From NCBI GenBank assembly GCA_963718375.1, contig CAVQZD010000005.1:1054001-1118000 (forward strand): 64,000 bases of DNA, read 5' to 3'. The position numbers and the translations under genes are program-made. Position 1 is the first letter of the stretch; each line of letters starts with the position of its first letter. Positions 1 through 9,230 of this stretch are shown here, in pieces. The notes under the pieces are model-generated. The model was not told the DNA's origin. It did not search any database and saw nothing but the letters and a program-made list of their open reading frames with translations. This stretch comes from RBG-16-64-13 sp963718375. GTDB lineage: Bacteria; Actinomycetota; Thermoleophilia; RBG-16-64-13.

Positions 1-1187
1 CGAGCGTCTGCACAAAGGGCCATGGGTAGCATGACGTCATCGAGGTCCACCTTTGCCCCACCCGCGTGGAGCAGGGTGCCATCGGTGTCGTAACCCTCAC
101 CGGTGACCTTGAAGCGGTTCTGCCCGGGGACAGTGAACTCACGCGCGGTCATCTTGTTCAGCGTCAGAGTCCCGGTCTTGTCGGAGCATATGGCCGAGAC
201 TGAGCCCAGTGTCTCCACCGACGGCAACCGCTTCACTATGGCATTCTGCCCGGCAAGCACCCGAGTCCCTAGCGAATAGAGAGTGGTGACGACGGCAGGC
301 ATACCCGTGGGAATGGCCGCTACGGCAAGCGCCACCCCGGCAAGAAAGATCTCGTCAAAGGGCTGATCGTTACGCGTGCCGAGAACGATCATGATGACGA
401 GAGTGATGCCCGCCAGACAGGCTATCGTCACCGTGAGGCGATCGAGCTGCTTCTGCACGGGTGTCTTGACGACTTTGGTCTTGTTGAGCAAGTCGGCTAT
501 GTGACCCATCTCGGTCTTCATGCCGGTGTCGGTCACGATCATCTCAGCCCGGCCCCGCGTCACGGAGGTGTTCATGTAGGCCATGCAGCCGCGATCACCC
601 AGCGGGACGTCCTCCCCCGCTATTGCCTCCACACTCTTCGAGGCCGCCACGCTCTCGCCCGTCAGAGCCGCTTCCTCGATCTCGAGACTGGCCGCGACAA
701 AGAGGCGGCCGTCGGCCGGCACCCGGTCGCCCGATTCCATGAGCACGATGTCTCCGGGCACCAGATCTTCGGACTCGATCTCGGTGACCGCTCCGTCACG
801 ACGCACGCGAGCGGTACTCTTGAGCATCTTCTCGAGCGCAGCCAGGCTGGCCCCGGCCTTCGATTCCTGGTGCATGCTCAGCACCGCGTTGAACACGGTC
901 AGCCCCAGGAGGACGAGGGTGGTACTGAGTTGATGGACCACCACCTGGTTGACGACCGCGGCCGTCACCAGCAAGATCTGCATGAACTCACGGTACTGCC
1001 GCAAGAACCGCAGCCACCCAGGGACCTTCTTGGTGGCGGCCAATCGGTTGGCACCATATTCCTTGCGGCGACGCTCTGCTTCATCCGAGCTGATACCCCG
1101 TGCCGTGTCTACCTCCAGCCGCCCGGAAGCGTCCTCGACCGACAACGCATACCACCGAGGTTGGTTGCTGGGTGTGTCCGGCATCAT
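1..1187 (-). CDS. Cation-transporting P-type ATPase, N-terminal part (gene runs off the window)
   Basis: About 395 N-terminal residues are visible; the C-terminal part lies beyond base 1. In order I see a cation-ATPase N-terminal segment, two membrane segments, the actuator domain with TGES near residue 175, a second membrane pair, and the phosphorylation motif DKTGTLT near residue 335. This order is that of type II P-type ATPases, membrane pumps driven by aspartyl-phosphate formation. The fourth membrane helix has PTGMP (near residue 292) instead of the PEGLP of calcium and Na/K pumps, so the helix-4 Glu ligand is absent and the ion is uncertain. Two adjacent ATG codons (1187 and 1184) follow a strong AAGGAGG site. 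The gene lies 78 bases downstream of the carbamoyltransferase gene on the same strand and may share its transcript. Confidence 0.9.
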   Translation of the reverse strand, partial: MMPDTPSNQPRWYALSVEDASGRLEVDTARGISSDEAERRRKEYGANRLAATKKVPGWLRFLRQYREFMQILLVTAAVVNQVVVHQLSTTLVLLGLTVFNAVLSMHQESKAGASLAALEKMLKSTARVRRDGAVTEIESEDLVPGDIVLMESGDRVPADGRLFVAASLEIEEAALTGESVAASKSVEAIAGEDVPLGDRGCMAYMNTSVTRGRAEMIVTDTGMKTEMGHIADLLNKTKVVKTPVQKQLDRLTVTIACLAGITLVIMIVLGTRNDQPFDEIFLAGVALAVAAIPTGMPAVVTTLYSLGTRVLAGQNAIVKRLPSVETLGSVSAICSDKTGTLTLNKMTAREFTVPGQNRFKVTGEGYDTDGTLLHAGGAKVDLDDVMLPMALCADA

Positions 1188-1265
1188 GCTCCTCCTTGGC
1201 CGCTCATCGCGGTCCTCTAGTCCCTGCCACCTGCCATGGGTGCCTGCCCGACGGCACCAAGCCGC

Positions 1266-2267
1266 TCAGTCGCCGATGGTGGCTACCATGACCGCCTTGA
1301 TCGTGTGCATGCGGTTCTCGGCCTGATCGAAGACGATGGAGTACTCCGATTCGAAGACCTCCTCGGTGACCTCCATGCCGTCAAGCCCGAACTGCTGGTA
1401 CATCTCCTCGCCCACTTTGGTCTCCCTGTTGTGGTAGGCCGGCAGGCAGTGCATGAACCGCACCATGGGGTTGCCCGTCTTCTTGATCATGTCGAGGTTC
1501 ACCTGGTATGGCCCCAGGAGCTTGACCCTATCCTCCCAAACGCTCTTCTCCTCGCCCATCGAGACCCAGACGTCCGTGCACAGAAAGTCTGCTCCTCTCG
1601 CGCCCTCATCCACATCCTCGGTAAGGGTCAGACGAGCGCCGGTCTCAGCCGCGACGGCTCGGCAGGTATCCACCAGATGCTCCTCCGGCCAGAGAAGCTT
1701 TGGAGCGCAGAGGCGGACATCCATGCCCAGCTTGCATCCCCCTACCATGAGAGAGTTGCCCACGTTGTTGCGAGCGTCTCCCAGGTAGCAGTAAGCGATC
1801 TGCTCGAGCGGCTTGTCGCTGTGTTCTCTCATAGTCAGCATGTCCGCCAGGACCTGGGTGGGGTGGAACTCGTCGGTCAGTCCGTTCCACACGGGCACCC
1901 CTGCATATTCGCCCAGGACCTCGACGGTCTCTTGGGCGAAGCCCCGATACTCGATGCCATCGTAGATACGGCCTAGAACGCGGGCGGTGTCTTTTGTCGA
2001 CTCCTTGTGCCCGATCTGAGAGCCGCCCGGCTCGAGGTAGGTGACCCTGGCACCCTGGTCGTAGGCCGCCACTTCGAACGCAGTCCGTGTTCGGGTAGAG
2101 GTCTTCTCGAAGATCAGCGCGATGTTCTTGCCTTGCAGGCGAGGACGTTCGTGACCACCCCGCCTCTCTCGCTTGAGCTCAGCCGCGAGATCGAGCAGCG
2201 AGCGGATCTCCCCTGGGGTGAAATCGAGCAGCTTCAGGAAGTTGCGCCCGTGAAGGTTCTGAGCCAT
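1266..2267 (-). CDS. arcB: Ornithine carbamoyltransferase, catabolic (ArcB-like)
   Basis: Transfers or removes the carbamoyl group between carbamoyl phosphate and ornithine/citrulline in the cytoplasm. The carbamoyl-phosphate loop STRTRT is at residues 57-62, HPTQ at 135-138, the SMG ornithine-binding segment at 236-238 and the catalytic HCLP at 273-276. The length of 333 residues and the N-terminus (NFLKLLDFTP type) resemble ArcB of the arginine deiminase pathway more than short anabolic ArgF; that choice is by memory of family sequences. No arginine deiminase or carbamate kinase gene is in the window, so the pathway direction is not proven. It precedes the P-type ATPase on the same strand. 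Confidence 0.9.
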   Translation of the reverse strand: MAQNLHGRNFLKLLDFTPGEIRSLLDLAAELKRERRGGHERPRLQGKNIALIFEKTSTRTRTAFEVAAYDQGARVTYLEPGGSQIGHKESTKDTARVLGRIYDGIEYRGFAQETVEVLGEYAGVPVWNGLTDEFHPTQVLADMLTMREHSDKPLEQIAYCYLGDARNNVGNSLMVGGCKLGMDVRLCAPKLLWPEEHLVDTCRAVAAETGARLTLTEDVDEGARGADFLCTDVWVSMGEEKSVWEDRVKLLGPYQVNLDMIKKTGNPMVRFMHCLPAYHNRETKVGEEMYQQFGLDGMEVTEEVFESEYSIVFDQAENRMHTIKAVMVATIGD

Positions 2268-2570
2268 CGTGTTGCCCCCGTGACCAATCGACTCGATTCA
2301 AGTCCACGTGCAGCGATAAGGCCGCAGTGTAGTGGTGCTAGGTCCACATCCTACCACCGGGTCTCCACGGGCAAACGCTCCTGCCGCTGGTGCGGGAGCC
2401 ACGTGGAGTCGTGCGCCCGAGTCGTGAGTCGGTGACCCATTGGACCCGCGGCCGTAGCAAACCAGAGGCATCCGCGCTATGTTTTGGTAGAGGCCCCCGC
2501 GGGGACCCCTGAAAAGACCGACCGCGATTCCTTCGAATCGTCATGAATGGTATTGGGGAGGGCATACGAG
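2268..2570. other. Divergent intergenic region between arcB and the radical SAM gene
   Basis: About 300 bases without a gene. It must hold the promoters of the two divergent genes. I see a GC-rich inverted repeat (GGCCCCC/GGGG type) near 2491-2510 and a short hairpin, GATTC-CTTC-GAATC, near 2526-2540, just upstream of the plus-strand start. No convincing arginine-repressor box or riboswitch was recognised. Confidence 0.5.
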
Positions 2571-4151
2571 ATGGCAGACAACGGTTCCACGTCCAAGACG
2601 ATGAAGTTCATGGTGAACAGACTGTCCAAGTCTTCTGGGCCCGGACTGGTCAGACTCGCGAAGAACCCGCTGGTTCAAGGGGTGGTCGCCAAGAAGATGC
2701 GAGCGCACCTGGATGAGATGCTCAAGACCTCCCGGTCCGACCCCACCTTCCTGCCTAGCGTCCAAGACGACCGCATCACCATGGCGATCGCCATCATGGA
2801 ATCGCTGCGCCGCACCCTGAAGGCGAGACACTTCTCCGACTCTTACATCCATGGGATGCTCCAGATACTCGTGAAGACGCTGTTCGTCGATCGAGGTAAC
2901 CCCGAGCAACAAGGACAGTTCCAGGAAGCCTTCGGCAAACGTGCTCCCAGCTTCCTCTTGATAGCTCCTGGCAAGGCCTGCAACCTGCGGTGTCCGGGCT
3001 GCTACTCCGACTCTGACGACAACAAGAGCCACTTGGAGTGGAGTCTGGTCGACCGCATCATGCAGGAGGCCAAGGACCTCTGGGGCGAGCGTTTCTTTGT
3101 GATCAGCGGTGGCGAACCCTTCGCCTACAGGTCCGAAGGCAAGAGCCTTCTGGACTTGTTCGAGAAGCACAACGACTGTTTCTTCATGATCTACACCAAC
3201 GGCACGCTCATCGACGACAAAGTCAGTGAGCGGCTCGCCAAGTGCGGTAACGCGCTGTTGTGTCTCTCACTGGAGGGGTTCAAGGAGCGCACCGACGCGC
3301 GTCGGGGTGCAGGCACCTTCGACCGCATCCTAAAGGTCATGGAGCGTCTGAACCGGGACCAGGTGCCGTTCGGGGTCTCGCTGACAGCCACGTCGGAGAA
3401 CGTCGAAGAGATCCTCTCCGATGAGTTCATAGACTTCATCATGGACAGAGGCGCCGCGCTCGCCTTCATGTTCCACTACATGCCCATCGGTCGTTCCTAC
3501 GACATCTCACTGATGCCCACGCCAGAACAGCGTGCGTGGATGTGGAGACGCTCTTGGGACATCGTCAAAGAGAAGGAGTTCTTCCTGCCCGACTTCTGGA
3601 ACCACGGCACCTGTATCGACGGCTGCATCGCGGCCGGCGGTCATGGCATAGGTGGGTACTTCTATATCGACTGGAACGGGGCCGTCACCCCCTGTGTGTT
3701 CATGCCCTATTCGCCCGTCAACATCCGCGACGTCTATTCGCAAGGCAAGACGCTGAACGACGTATGGCAGGAGCCGTTCTTCCAGGCCGTGCGCCAATGG
3801 CAATACGACTACATCGCTGACGGCCGCAACCAGATATCTCCCTGCCCGAACCGCGACCATCACGACGAGCTAGAGAAGCTCCTGATGCAATATGAACCAC
3901 TGCCGACAGACAGCAACGCAGCCGATACGCTCATCGACCCCGAATACACTCGCAAACTGGTCGCTCGCAGCCGTGGGTTCGAGGCACTAATGGACGATAT
4001 CTGGAAGGAGCGTTACCTGGAGCGCGTCGCGGTCGATGGTGAGTCGTTCGCTCCGTTGCCGGATGCGCCTGTCCCCAAAGAGACGCAGCCACTCGATGAT
4101 CCGCAGACCTCCGAGGAGACCGAGCCCTCCTCGGAGAAGGTCTCAGTCTAG
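2571..4151 (+). CDS. Radical SAM protein with SPASM-like C-terminal region
   Basis: A 526-residue protein with the radical SAM cluster motif CNLRCPGC (Cys137, Cys141, Cys144), which binds a 4Fe-4S cluster and cleaves S-adenosylmethionine. An ISGGEP segment follows, as is usual in the TIM-barrel domain. The C-terminal half has further Cys residues (CIDGC, TPCVF, SPCPNRD) in a SPASM-like arrangement, suggesting one or more auxiliary clusters. The first ~120 residues are family-specific, and the tail is acidic and low-complexity. The start at 2571 is preferred because GGGGAGGG lies eight bases upstream; an ATG at 2547 has no such site. Proteins of this type modify peptides or other substrates, but no partner peptide is apparent nearby, so the substrate is unknown. 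Confidence 0.9.
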   Translation: MADNGSTSKTMKFMVNRLSKSSGPGLVRLAKNPLVQGVVAKKMRAHLDEMLKTSRSDPTFLPSVQDDRITMAIAIMESLRRTLKARHFSDSYIHGMLQILVKTLFVDRGNPEQQGQFQEAFGKRAPSFLLIAPGKACNLRCPGCYSDSDDNKSHLEWSLVDRIMQEAKDLWGERFFVISGGEPFAYRSEGKSLLDLFEKHNDCFFMIYTNGTLIDDKVSERLAKCGNALLCLSLEGFKERTDARRGAGTFDRILKVMERLNRDQVPFGVSLTATSENVEEILSDEFIDFIMDRGAALAFMFHYMPIGRSYDISLMPTPEQRAWMWRRSWDIVKEKEFFLPDFWNHGTCIDGCIAAGGHGIGGYFYIDWNGAVTPCVFMPYSPVNIRDVYSQGKTLNDVWQEPFFQAVRQWQYDYIADGRNQISPCPNRDHHDELEKLLMQYEPLPTDSNAADTLIDPEYTRKLVARSRGFEALMDDIWKERYLERVAVDGESFAPLPDAPVPKETQPLDDPQTSEETEPSSEKVSV

Positions 4152-4636
4152 CTAGTCGGGCGCCTGGCAAAGAACGTCAATCCCACCAGGTGGTAGACGA
4201 GGATGCCCGCAAAGACCGCGAGCATGAATACCCCGACCATGAGAGCCTTGCGGTAGCGCCTCGCCTGCCACACGAGCAGGGTTGCCGCCAGCACCGCCAC
4301 CACTTTGAAGACCCCGGCCCCCACAGGGCTGAGATCGAACAGCGGCCGTAGGATCGGATTAGCTTCACTCCCACCCGACTCAAGCGCGACAAGAGTCAGC
4401 GCGAAGTCGACGACGTTCAGTAGATTGACCGCGGCCAGAAGGCCAAAGAGCGCTCCTGGCCGGTCTCGTAGCGCGATGAGCGCCCGCTGTAGCGCTCCGG
4501 GGTGTGTCCCTGCGACCCTGCGATCGAACCCGCTCCGCCAGTCGTTGAAGCGATATCGTCGCCGTCGTCGCCTATCAGTCCCCCGGCGCCTCTCGTCCTG
4601 TTTGTCGCTGTCATCGTCCATTTCGCTCGTTGACAC
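4148..4636 (-). CDS. DUF5658-type small membrane protein
   Basis: A 162-residue protein with a strongly basic, Arg-rich N-terminal stretch (about residues 14-45) followed by three probable membrane helices. The segment NVVDFALTLVAL followed by ANPILRPL is typical of the DUF5658 family, whose function is unknown. The stop overlaps that of the convergent radical SAM gene by four bases. The start is uncertain: a GTG at 4636 gives the full length, an in-frame ATG at 4621 would remove five residues, and neither has a strong ribosome-binding site. Confidence 0.75.
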   Translation of the reverse strand: MSTSEMDDDSDKQDERRRGTDRRRRRRYRFNDWRSGFDRRVAGTHPGALQRALIALRDRPGALFGLLAAVNLLNVVDFALTLVALESGGSEANPILRPLFDLSPVGAGVFKVVAVLAATLLVWQARRYRKALMVGVFMLAVFAGILVYHLVGLTFFARRPTS

Positions 4637-4903
4637 CCGCCCGGTAGGTGGCTATCCTCTCTCGGTCATGCGCGCTATGAACACACATACCTTATTCATA
4701 CGAGGTGTAGTCGTCCCCTCCGACGACTTTCCGGATCCGCTGGCGGCTCGCTAGCCTCCATCTCCGCGCATACCCTGTTCCCACGGTCGCTCCGGCTCGT
4801 CTTATGCGACGCCCGCTGCCGCGTGCTGAGGGACCTTCAAGGCTTGCGGGCCGCCCATCATCCCAGTTCCTGACAAGAATGAATCACATCCAGGAGAAGG
4901 CTG
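4637..4903. other. Intergenic region upstream of the 90-residue gene
   Basis: About 270 bases between divergent genes. Near 4712-4732 a short inverted repeat (AGTCGTC, CCCTCC loop, GACGACT) is followed by TTTCC; it could be a weak terminator or leader hairpin. No coding sequence or known RNA was recognised here. Confidence 0.35.
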
Positions 4904-5176
4904 ATGAACGGTCTACCGACGCGAAGCATCAAAGACATGGTCAAGGACAACCAGAGGGTCTCGTTCCTGTTCTACAGGGACGGGCAGCTCTGGTACGCCA
5001 CCGAGTGTGGTTTCGAGTTCCCCGTGCCCATCTCGGAGGCGGGGACGGCCACCTTCGCTGCCCAGGACCGCGCGATCCTCTTCATGCGTTACATCCGCAG
5101 GTACATCGAGTACCTGGGGAAGAGCAGGGAGGCCCAGGCGGCAGACCCGTGCAGTGCGGCCAACGGTAAGAGCTGA
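4904..5176 (+). CDS. Conserved hypothetical protein, 90 residues
   Basis: A short soluble protein with an ATG start preceded by CCAGGAG at a good distance and followed at once by a strong terminator, so it is probably a stand-alone transcript. The centre (FYRDGQLWYATECGFEF) and the segment RAILFMRYIRRYIEYL look like a small folded domain with a C-terminal helix. I recall similar small proteins of unknown function in proteobacteria, but no function is known to me. No signal peptide or membrane segment is present. Confidence 0.75.
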   Translation: MNGLPTRSIKDMVKDNQRVSFLFYRDGQLWYATECGFEFPVPISEAGTATFAAQDRAILFMRYIRRYIEYLGKSREAQAADPCSAANGKS

Positions 5177-5187
5177 CCCCCAGAAGC

Positions 5188-5226
5188 GAGAAGACCCGGC
5201 TCCACCCGAACCGGGTCTTCTTCTTC
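5188..5226 (+). terminator. Rho-independent terminator
   Basis: A ten-base perfect stem (GAAGACCCGG at 5190-5199 with CCGGGTCTTC at 5211-5220) is followed by TTCTTC. It lies eleven bases after the stop of the 90-residue gene. Confidence 0.75.
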
Positions 5227-5243
5227 ATCTATGGCGACAGACT

Positions 5244-6155
5244 TCAGGCATCGCCGGCATTCGGGCCCTTCCCCCGCTCTCTGCGTCCGAGATAGGGCAC
5301 CAGGACCGGGGTCTTCCGCTTGTAGGTCTCATAAGCTTCTTGTCCCCCCCAGGTCGCTTCTGCCTTCTTCTCAAGCAGCGGCACGCCGCTCACTCTGGTG
5401 ATGAGAAGATAGACGAACACGGGTGACACCAACGTCACGAACTGCCAGCCCCGCAAGACGGGGATGGCGATGAGGGCGACGCCCACCCACAGGGTGATCT
5501 CACCGAAGTAGTTGGGGTGTCGTGATATCCCCCAAAGCCCTGAGCTGATGAACGTCCCCTTGTTGGCGGTGTCCTTGCGAAAGCGGCTCTTCTGCAGGTC
5601 GGCCGTCGCCTCGAGCCCGAAACCCAATAGCCAGACGGCAAGGCCAGTGTAAGCCCAGGCATCAAACCCTTCGGGCACCGTGGTAGTGACAGCCGCCAGA
5701 GCAGCGGCCAGCGTCAAGCTCACCCAGAGGCCCTGCAGGGTCCAGGTCATGAAGAGGCGAGTGAAGGAACGCTTGATGTCGTCGAAGCGGTCGTCCTTGC
5801 CGGCTCGACGGACCCTACGAAACAGGAACGTGCCCAAACGCGCCGCCCACACGAACACCAGCACAAGCAGCAGTACCGAGCGCGCGTCGGTCGCCCCGCT
5901 CAGTGCTGCCGCCAACACCATGGCCGAGACGTAGGTGAGGGCGCCGGTGATGTCGTAGAAGCGCTCGGTCTTCCTGACGTAGGACGGCACGAAAGCTAAC
6001 CATTGCACGGCGAACGCGTAGCACACGACAAGGGCGAAGACCGGCATGCCCCCGATGGCCGCACCGCCTTGGGACCCCGCCCAGGCAACCAGCCCCGCGA
6101 CAAGAACAGCGAGCAACGAAGCGACGATCGACGAGACTGCCCTTCTTCCGGCCAT
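5244..6155 (-). CDS. DUF1295 family membrane protein (steroid 5-alpha-reductase-like C-terminus)
   Basis: A 303-residue protein of about six or seven membrane helices ending in the DUF1295 signature: GLWGISRHPNYFGEI near residue 220 and a conserved C-terminal YETYKRKTPVLVP. The family is related to the NAD(P)H-binding end of steroid 5-alpha-reductases and isoprenylcysteine methyltransferases; a substrate is not established. The start at 6155 (MAGRRAV) follows GAGGGGAGG at an ideal distance, so the longer frame up to 6215 is not used. A second protein with a related RH-NY motif lies at 52301-53386. Confidence 0.85.
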   Translation of the reverse strand: MAGRRAVSSIVASLLAVLVAGLVAWAGSQGGAAIGGMPVFALVVCYAFAVQWLAFVPSYVRKTERFYDITGALTYVSAMVLAAALSGATDARSVLLLVLVFVWAARLGTFLFRRVRRAGKDDRFDDIKRSFTRLFMTWTLQGLWVSLTLAAALAAVTTTVPEGFDAWAYTGLAVWLLGFGLEATADLQKSRFRKDTANKGTFISSGLWGISRHPNYFGEITLWVGVALIAIPVLRGWQFVTLVSPVFVYLLITRVSGVPLLEKKAEATWGGQEAYETYKRKTPVLVPYLGRRERGKGPNAGDA

Positions 6156-6316
6156 CGAAGACCTCCCCTCGAGGACGACCTTGCCATGCACAAGCTGCAA
6201 GCGAGATGCTAGCACGCTGGAACTCCCGCCCCATCATGAGGGTTGATGTTGCGCGACCCGTTAACCCGGTGTACTTTGGACGTACTAGATCACAGGCCAG
6301 CCTTTAAGGGGGAGCT
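6156..6316. promoter_or_regulatory. Divergent promoter region with an imperfect regulator-like repeat
   Basis: The 161 bases between two divergent genes contain an inverted repeat CATCA-N7-TGATG near 6232-6248. It has dyad symmetry like many helix-turn-helix operators but does not match the FNR consensus. The assignment as an operator is speculative. Confidence 0.25.
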
Positions 6317-7669
6317 TTGGACACGTTCCTGTTCATTCTCGAGTTTCTGGTAGTCATCGGCGCGATCTTCTTGGGCGTGCGCATGGGCGGAGTAGGCCTT
6401 GGACTCTGGGGTGGCGTCGGCGTCTTCATCCTGGTGTTCATATTCGGCCTTCCGGTGGGCGGGATCCCCGGCAGCGCGATGCTCATCATCCTCGCTGTGG
6501 TCACCGCAGCTGCGGCGATGCAAGCGGCGGGTGGCATCGAATGGCTGGTGATGCTGGCGGCCAAACTGATACGAAAGAAGCCGCGACTCATCACGTTCGT
6601 CGCGCCGTTGGTGTCCTACATCTTCGTCGTCGGGGCGGGGACGGGCAACATCTTCTATCCCCTGGTCCCGGTCATCTATGAAGTGTCGCTGGACGCCGGC
6701 ATCCGACCAGAGCGTCCGCTTGCCCTCTCAAACTGCGCTACCGCCCTGGGCATCACGTCCAGCCCGGTCGCCGCGGCTATGGCGGCCATGGTGGCCCTCA
6801 TGGAGCCAGAAGGGGTCTCGATGCCTCAGATCCTGGCGATCACCATACCCTCATCGATCATCGCCATCATCGTGGGCGCCTTCGTGATGATGCGCTTCGG
6901 CAAGAACCTGGACAAGGACCCCGAGTACCTCAAGCGTTTGGCTGAAGGGACTGTCAAGCCGCCCCAGCATGATGCCGAGGGCACCCAGCCGAAGATCGAG
7001 CGCAGGGCCATTGCCTCCGCGATCATCTTCCTAGCGGGCGTGCTCATGATCGTCCTCATCGCCCTGGTCCCGGGCATGGTGCCCAGCTGGGAGGTGACCG
7101 CGGATGACGGCACAGTCTCCGTCATCGAGCTCACCATGACCGAGACCATAGATATCATCATGCTCCTTGTGGCCACGATCATCGTGATAGTCGGCAGAGT
7201 GAAGCCCGCGAACATCGTGAAGCAGCAGACTTTCACCGCCGGCATCGTCGCCCTGCTCGCCCTCTTCGGTGTGGCTTGGATGGCCGACACCTTCATCCAG
7301 GCTCACCTGGACCAGATCGTCTCTGTGCTCGGCGACTGGGTGGCAGCCGCACCGTGGATCTTCGCCCTAGCCATCTTCGTAGTGGCAGCACTGACGACCA
7401 GTCAGTCAGCCACCACCAATACTATTGTGCCGATAGGTCTTGCTCTGCCGACGCTGGGCGTGGGCGCCATCGTCGCTATGTGGCAGGCCCTGGAGGGCGT
7501 GTTCTTGCTGCCCGCCAACGGCACCCAGCTGGCTTGTGTCGAGACCGACCTGTCGGGCACTACCAAGCTGAGCAAGTTCGTCATCTACCACTCGTTCACC
7601 GTGCCGATGCTCATCTTGACCATCGTGGCCATCGGGGTTGGCCTGGTGATACAGCAGTTCGTTATCTAA
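6317..7669 (+). CDS. DcuA/DcuB-type anaerobic C4-dicarboxylate carrier
   Basis: A 450-residue inner-membrane carrier with about eleven hydrophobic helices. The pattern RKGG/RMGG-type first loop, AAAAMQAAGGIEWL, GTGNIFYPLVPVIYEV and IRPERPLALS closely parallels Dcu carriers that exchange fumarate, aspartate or succinate during anaerobic growth. The exact substrate cannot be read from sequence. Translation starts at a TTG (6317) directly after AAGGGGGAG; no ATG fits. The dipeptidase gene follows on the same strand 58 bases later and may be cotranscribed, which would link amino-acid or dicarboxylate uptake to peptide use. Confidence 0.85.
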   Translation: MDTFLFILEFLVVIGAIFLGVRMGGVGLGLWGGVGVFILVFIFGLPVGGIPGSAMLIILAVVTAAAAMQAAGGIEWLVMLAAKLIRKKPRLITFVAPLVSYIFVVGAGTGNIFYPLVPVIYEVSLDAGIRPERPLALSNCATALGITSSPVAAAMAAMVALMEPEGVSMPQILAITIPSSIIAIIVGAFVMMRFGKNLDKDPEYLKRLAEGTVKPPQHDAEGTQPKIERRAIASAIIFLAGVLMIVLIALVPGMVPSWEVTADDGTVSVIELTMTETIDIIMLLVATIIVIVGRVKPANIVKQQTFTAGIVALLALFGVAWMADTFIQAHLDQIVSVLGDWVAAAPWIFALAIFVVAALTTSQSATTNTIVPIGLALPTLGVGAIVAMWQALEGVFLLPANGTQLACVETDLSGTTKLSKFVIYHSFTVPMLILTIVAIGVGLVIQQFVI

Positions 7670-7727
7670 CAGCCGCCTCCGGGTACTGTCCCAGGAGCTA
7701 GCGCAATGTACGTGAAGGAGATCACTG

Positions 7728-9191
7728 ATGGCTGATGCTTTGAAGGGCGCCGAACCGGCGCTGCTCTGGAAACACTTCCAGGAACTTAGCGCCGTGGCCC
7801 GCCCGTCTCGCCGCGAAGATGCCGCGGTAGCCTACATCAAGGAGTGGGCTGCAGCGAAGGGACTGGTGGTCCAGTCGGCCGGAGGCACCAACCTCTTGGT
7901 GCGCGTCCCCGCGACTGCTGGCCGAGAGAAGGCGCCCACACTGGTCCTCCAAGGCCACGTGGACATGGTTTGTGAGCGGCGACCGGATAGCCCATACGAC
8001 CCCGTGGAGGGTCGAATCGGGCTGCTCCGCGACGGAGATTGGCTGACCGCCGACGGCACCACCCTTGGCGCTGACGATGGCATGGCCATCGCCGCCATGA
8101 TGGCCATCCCCGAGGACCCTGCTGTGGTCCATGGCCCCCTGGAACTCCTCATGACCATGGCGGAAGAGGTGGGCCTCGAAGGAGCCAAGAGCGTCGACGG
8201 TTCGGTGCTTGAAGGACGGCTCTTGCTCAACCTCGACAGCGAAGAGGATGGGCGCGTCACGGTCGGTTGTGCCGGCAGCACCGACACCTTCATCCGCCTG
8301 AGCGGCAAGAGAGCGCCGGTCGCCGCCGGGTCTGCCGCCTTGAAGGTAAGTGTGAGTGGAGGCAAAGGCGGACATTCAGGCACGAACATCCACGAAGGTC
8401 GCTCCAATGCGATCAAGGTGCTGGCACAGGCCCTCCGCGAGGCCAGGCAGGAGGTCTCCTTCCTCCTCGCGGCCCTCGACGGGGGCAAGAGCCGCAACGC
8501 CATCCCCCGCGATGCGGAAGCCTTGTGCGTAGTGCCCAGTGACTTGACCAAGGCCTTCGCGGCGGCCATACAGAAAGCCTCGGACGGCATCGCCGATGCC
8601 TACAAGAACACCGATGCAGACGTGAAGGTGTCGACCAAGCCCGCTGACCTTCCTAGCGATACCTGGTCCGCTGCGGACACGCAGAGAATGCTCGACATTA
8701 CCGTCTCCATCCCGGCGGGTATCCAGACCATGAGCTCTGATTTCGAGGGTCTCGTCGAGCTGAGCACGTCTCTGGGAGTGGCCACCACCTCGGGCGAACA
8801 GCTCGAACTGCACAGCTTGACACGCACTTCGAACGAATCCGCGCTGCCACAGGTGCTGAACGCTATGGCCGGTATCGCCGCGCTTGCGGGGGCCGAGCTG
8901 GAGGTCAAACACGGCTACGCCGGGTGGCGTCCTGACCTCAAGTCTCCCCTGCTGGCGAGCACAGTCAGAGTCTACAAGAGCCTGTTCGGGGAAGATCCCA
9001 TCGTCACAGCGGTGCATGCAGGCCTTGAGACGGCCATCATCGGTGAACGAGTGCCCGGTGGTGGTCTCGACATGTTGTCGATCGGACCTCAAATAGAGTC
9101 TCCGCACTCGCCGGACGAACGGGTGAGCATACCTACGGTCGAACGCTACTGGAAGCTGCTGACGGGGGTCCTTGACGACCTGTCGGCGTAG
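7728..9191 (+). CDS. pepD: Aminoacyl-histidine dipeptidase (M20 family, PepD-like)
   Basis: A cytoplasmic zinc peptidase of 487 residues that hydrolyses dipeptides such as Xaa-His. The M20 metal-binding motifs are in order: GHVDMVCE near residue 78, LGADDGMA near 116 and AEEVGLEGA near 146, with a lid domain (about residues 200-400) containing the GGKGGHSG segment. The length matches PepD. The ATG start follows GAAGGAG. It sits downstream of the C4-dicarboxylate carrier on the same strand. Confidence 0.9.
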   Translation: MADALKGAEPALLWKHFQELSAVARPSRREDAAVAYIKEWAAAKGLVVQSAGGTNLLVRVPATAGREKAPTLVLQGHVDMVCERRPDSPYDPVEGRIGLLRDGDWLTADGTTLGADDGMAIAAMMAIPEDPAVVHGPLELLMTMAEEVGLEGAKSVDGSVLEGRLLLNLDSEEDGRVTVGCAGSTDTFIRLSGKRAPVAAGSAALKVSVSGGKGGHSGTNIHEGRSNAIKVLAQALREARQEVSFLLAALDGGKSRNAIPRDAEALCVVPSDLTKAFAAAIQKASDGIADAYKNTDADVKVSTKPADLPSDTWSAADTQRMLDITVSIPAGIQTMSSDFEGLVELSTSLGVATTSGEQLELHSLTRTSNESALPQVLNAMAGIAALAGAELEVKHGYAGWRPDLKSPLLASTVRVYKSLFGEDPIVTAVHAGLETAIIGERVPGGGLDMLSIGPQIESPHSPDERVSIPTVERYWKLLTGVLDDLSA

Positions 9192-9230
9192 GCGATCGGC
9201 CTCACTCAAGTCCCGTCAACGAAGAACGGG

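Noticed and set aside
6232..6248. FNR box before the Dcu-type carrier
   Set aside because: The dyad is CATCA-N7-TGATG, not TTGAT-N4-ATCAA, so it cannot be called FNR from sequence.
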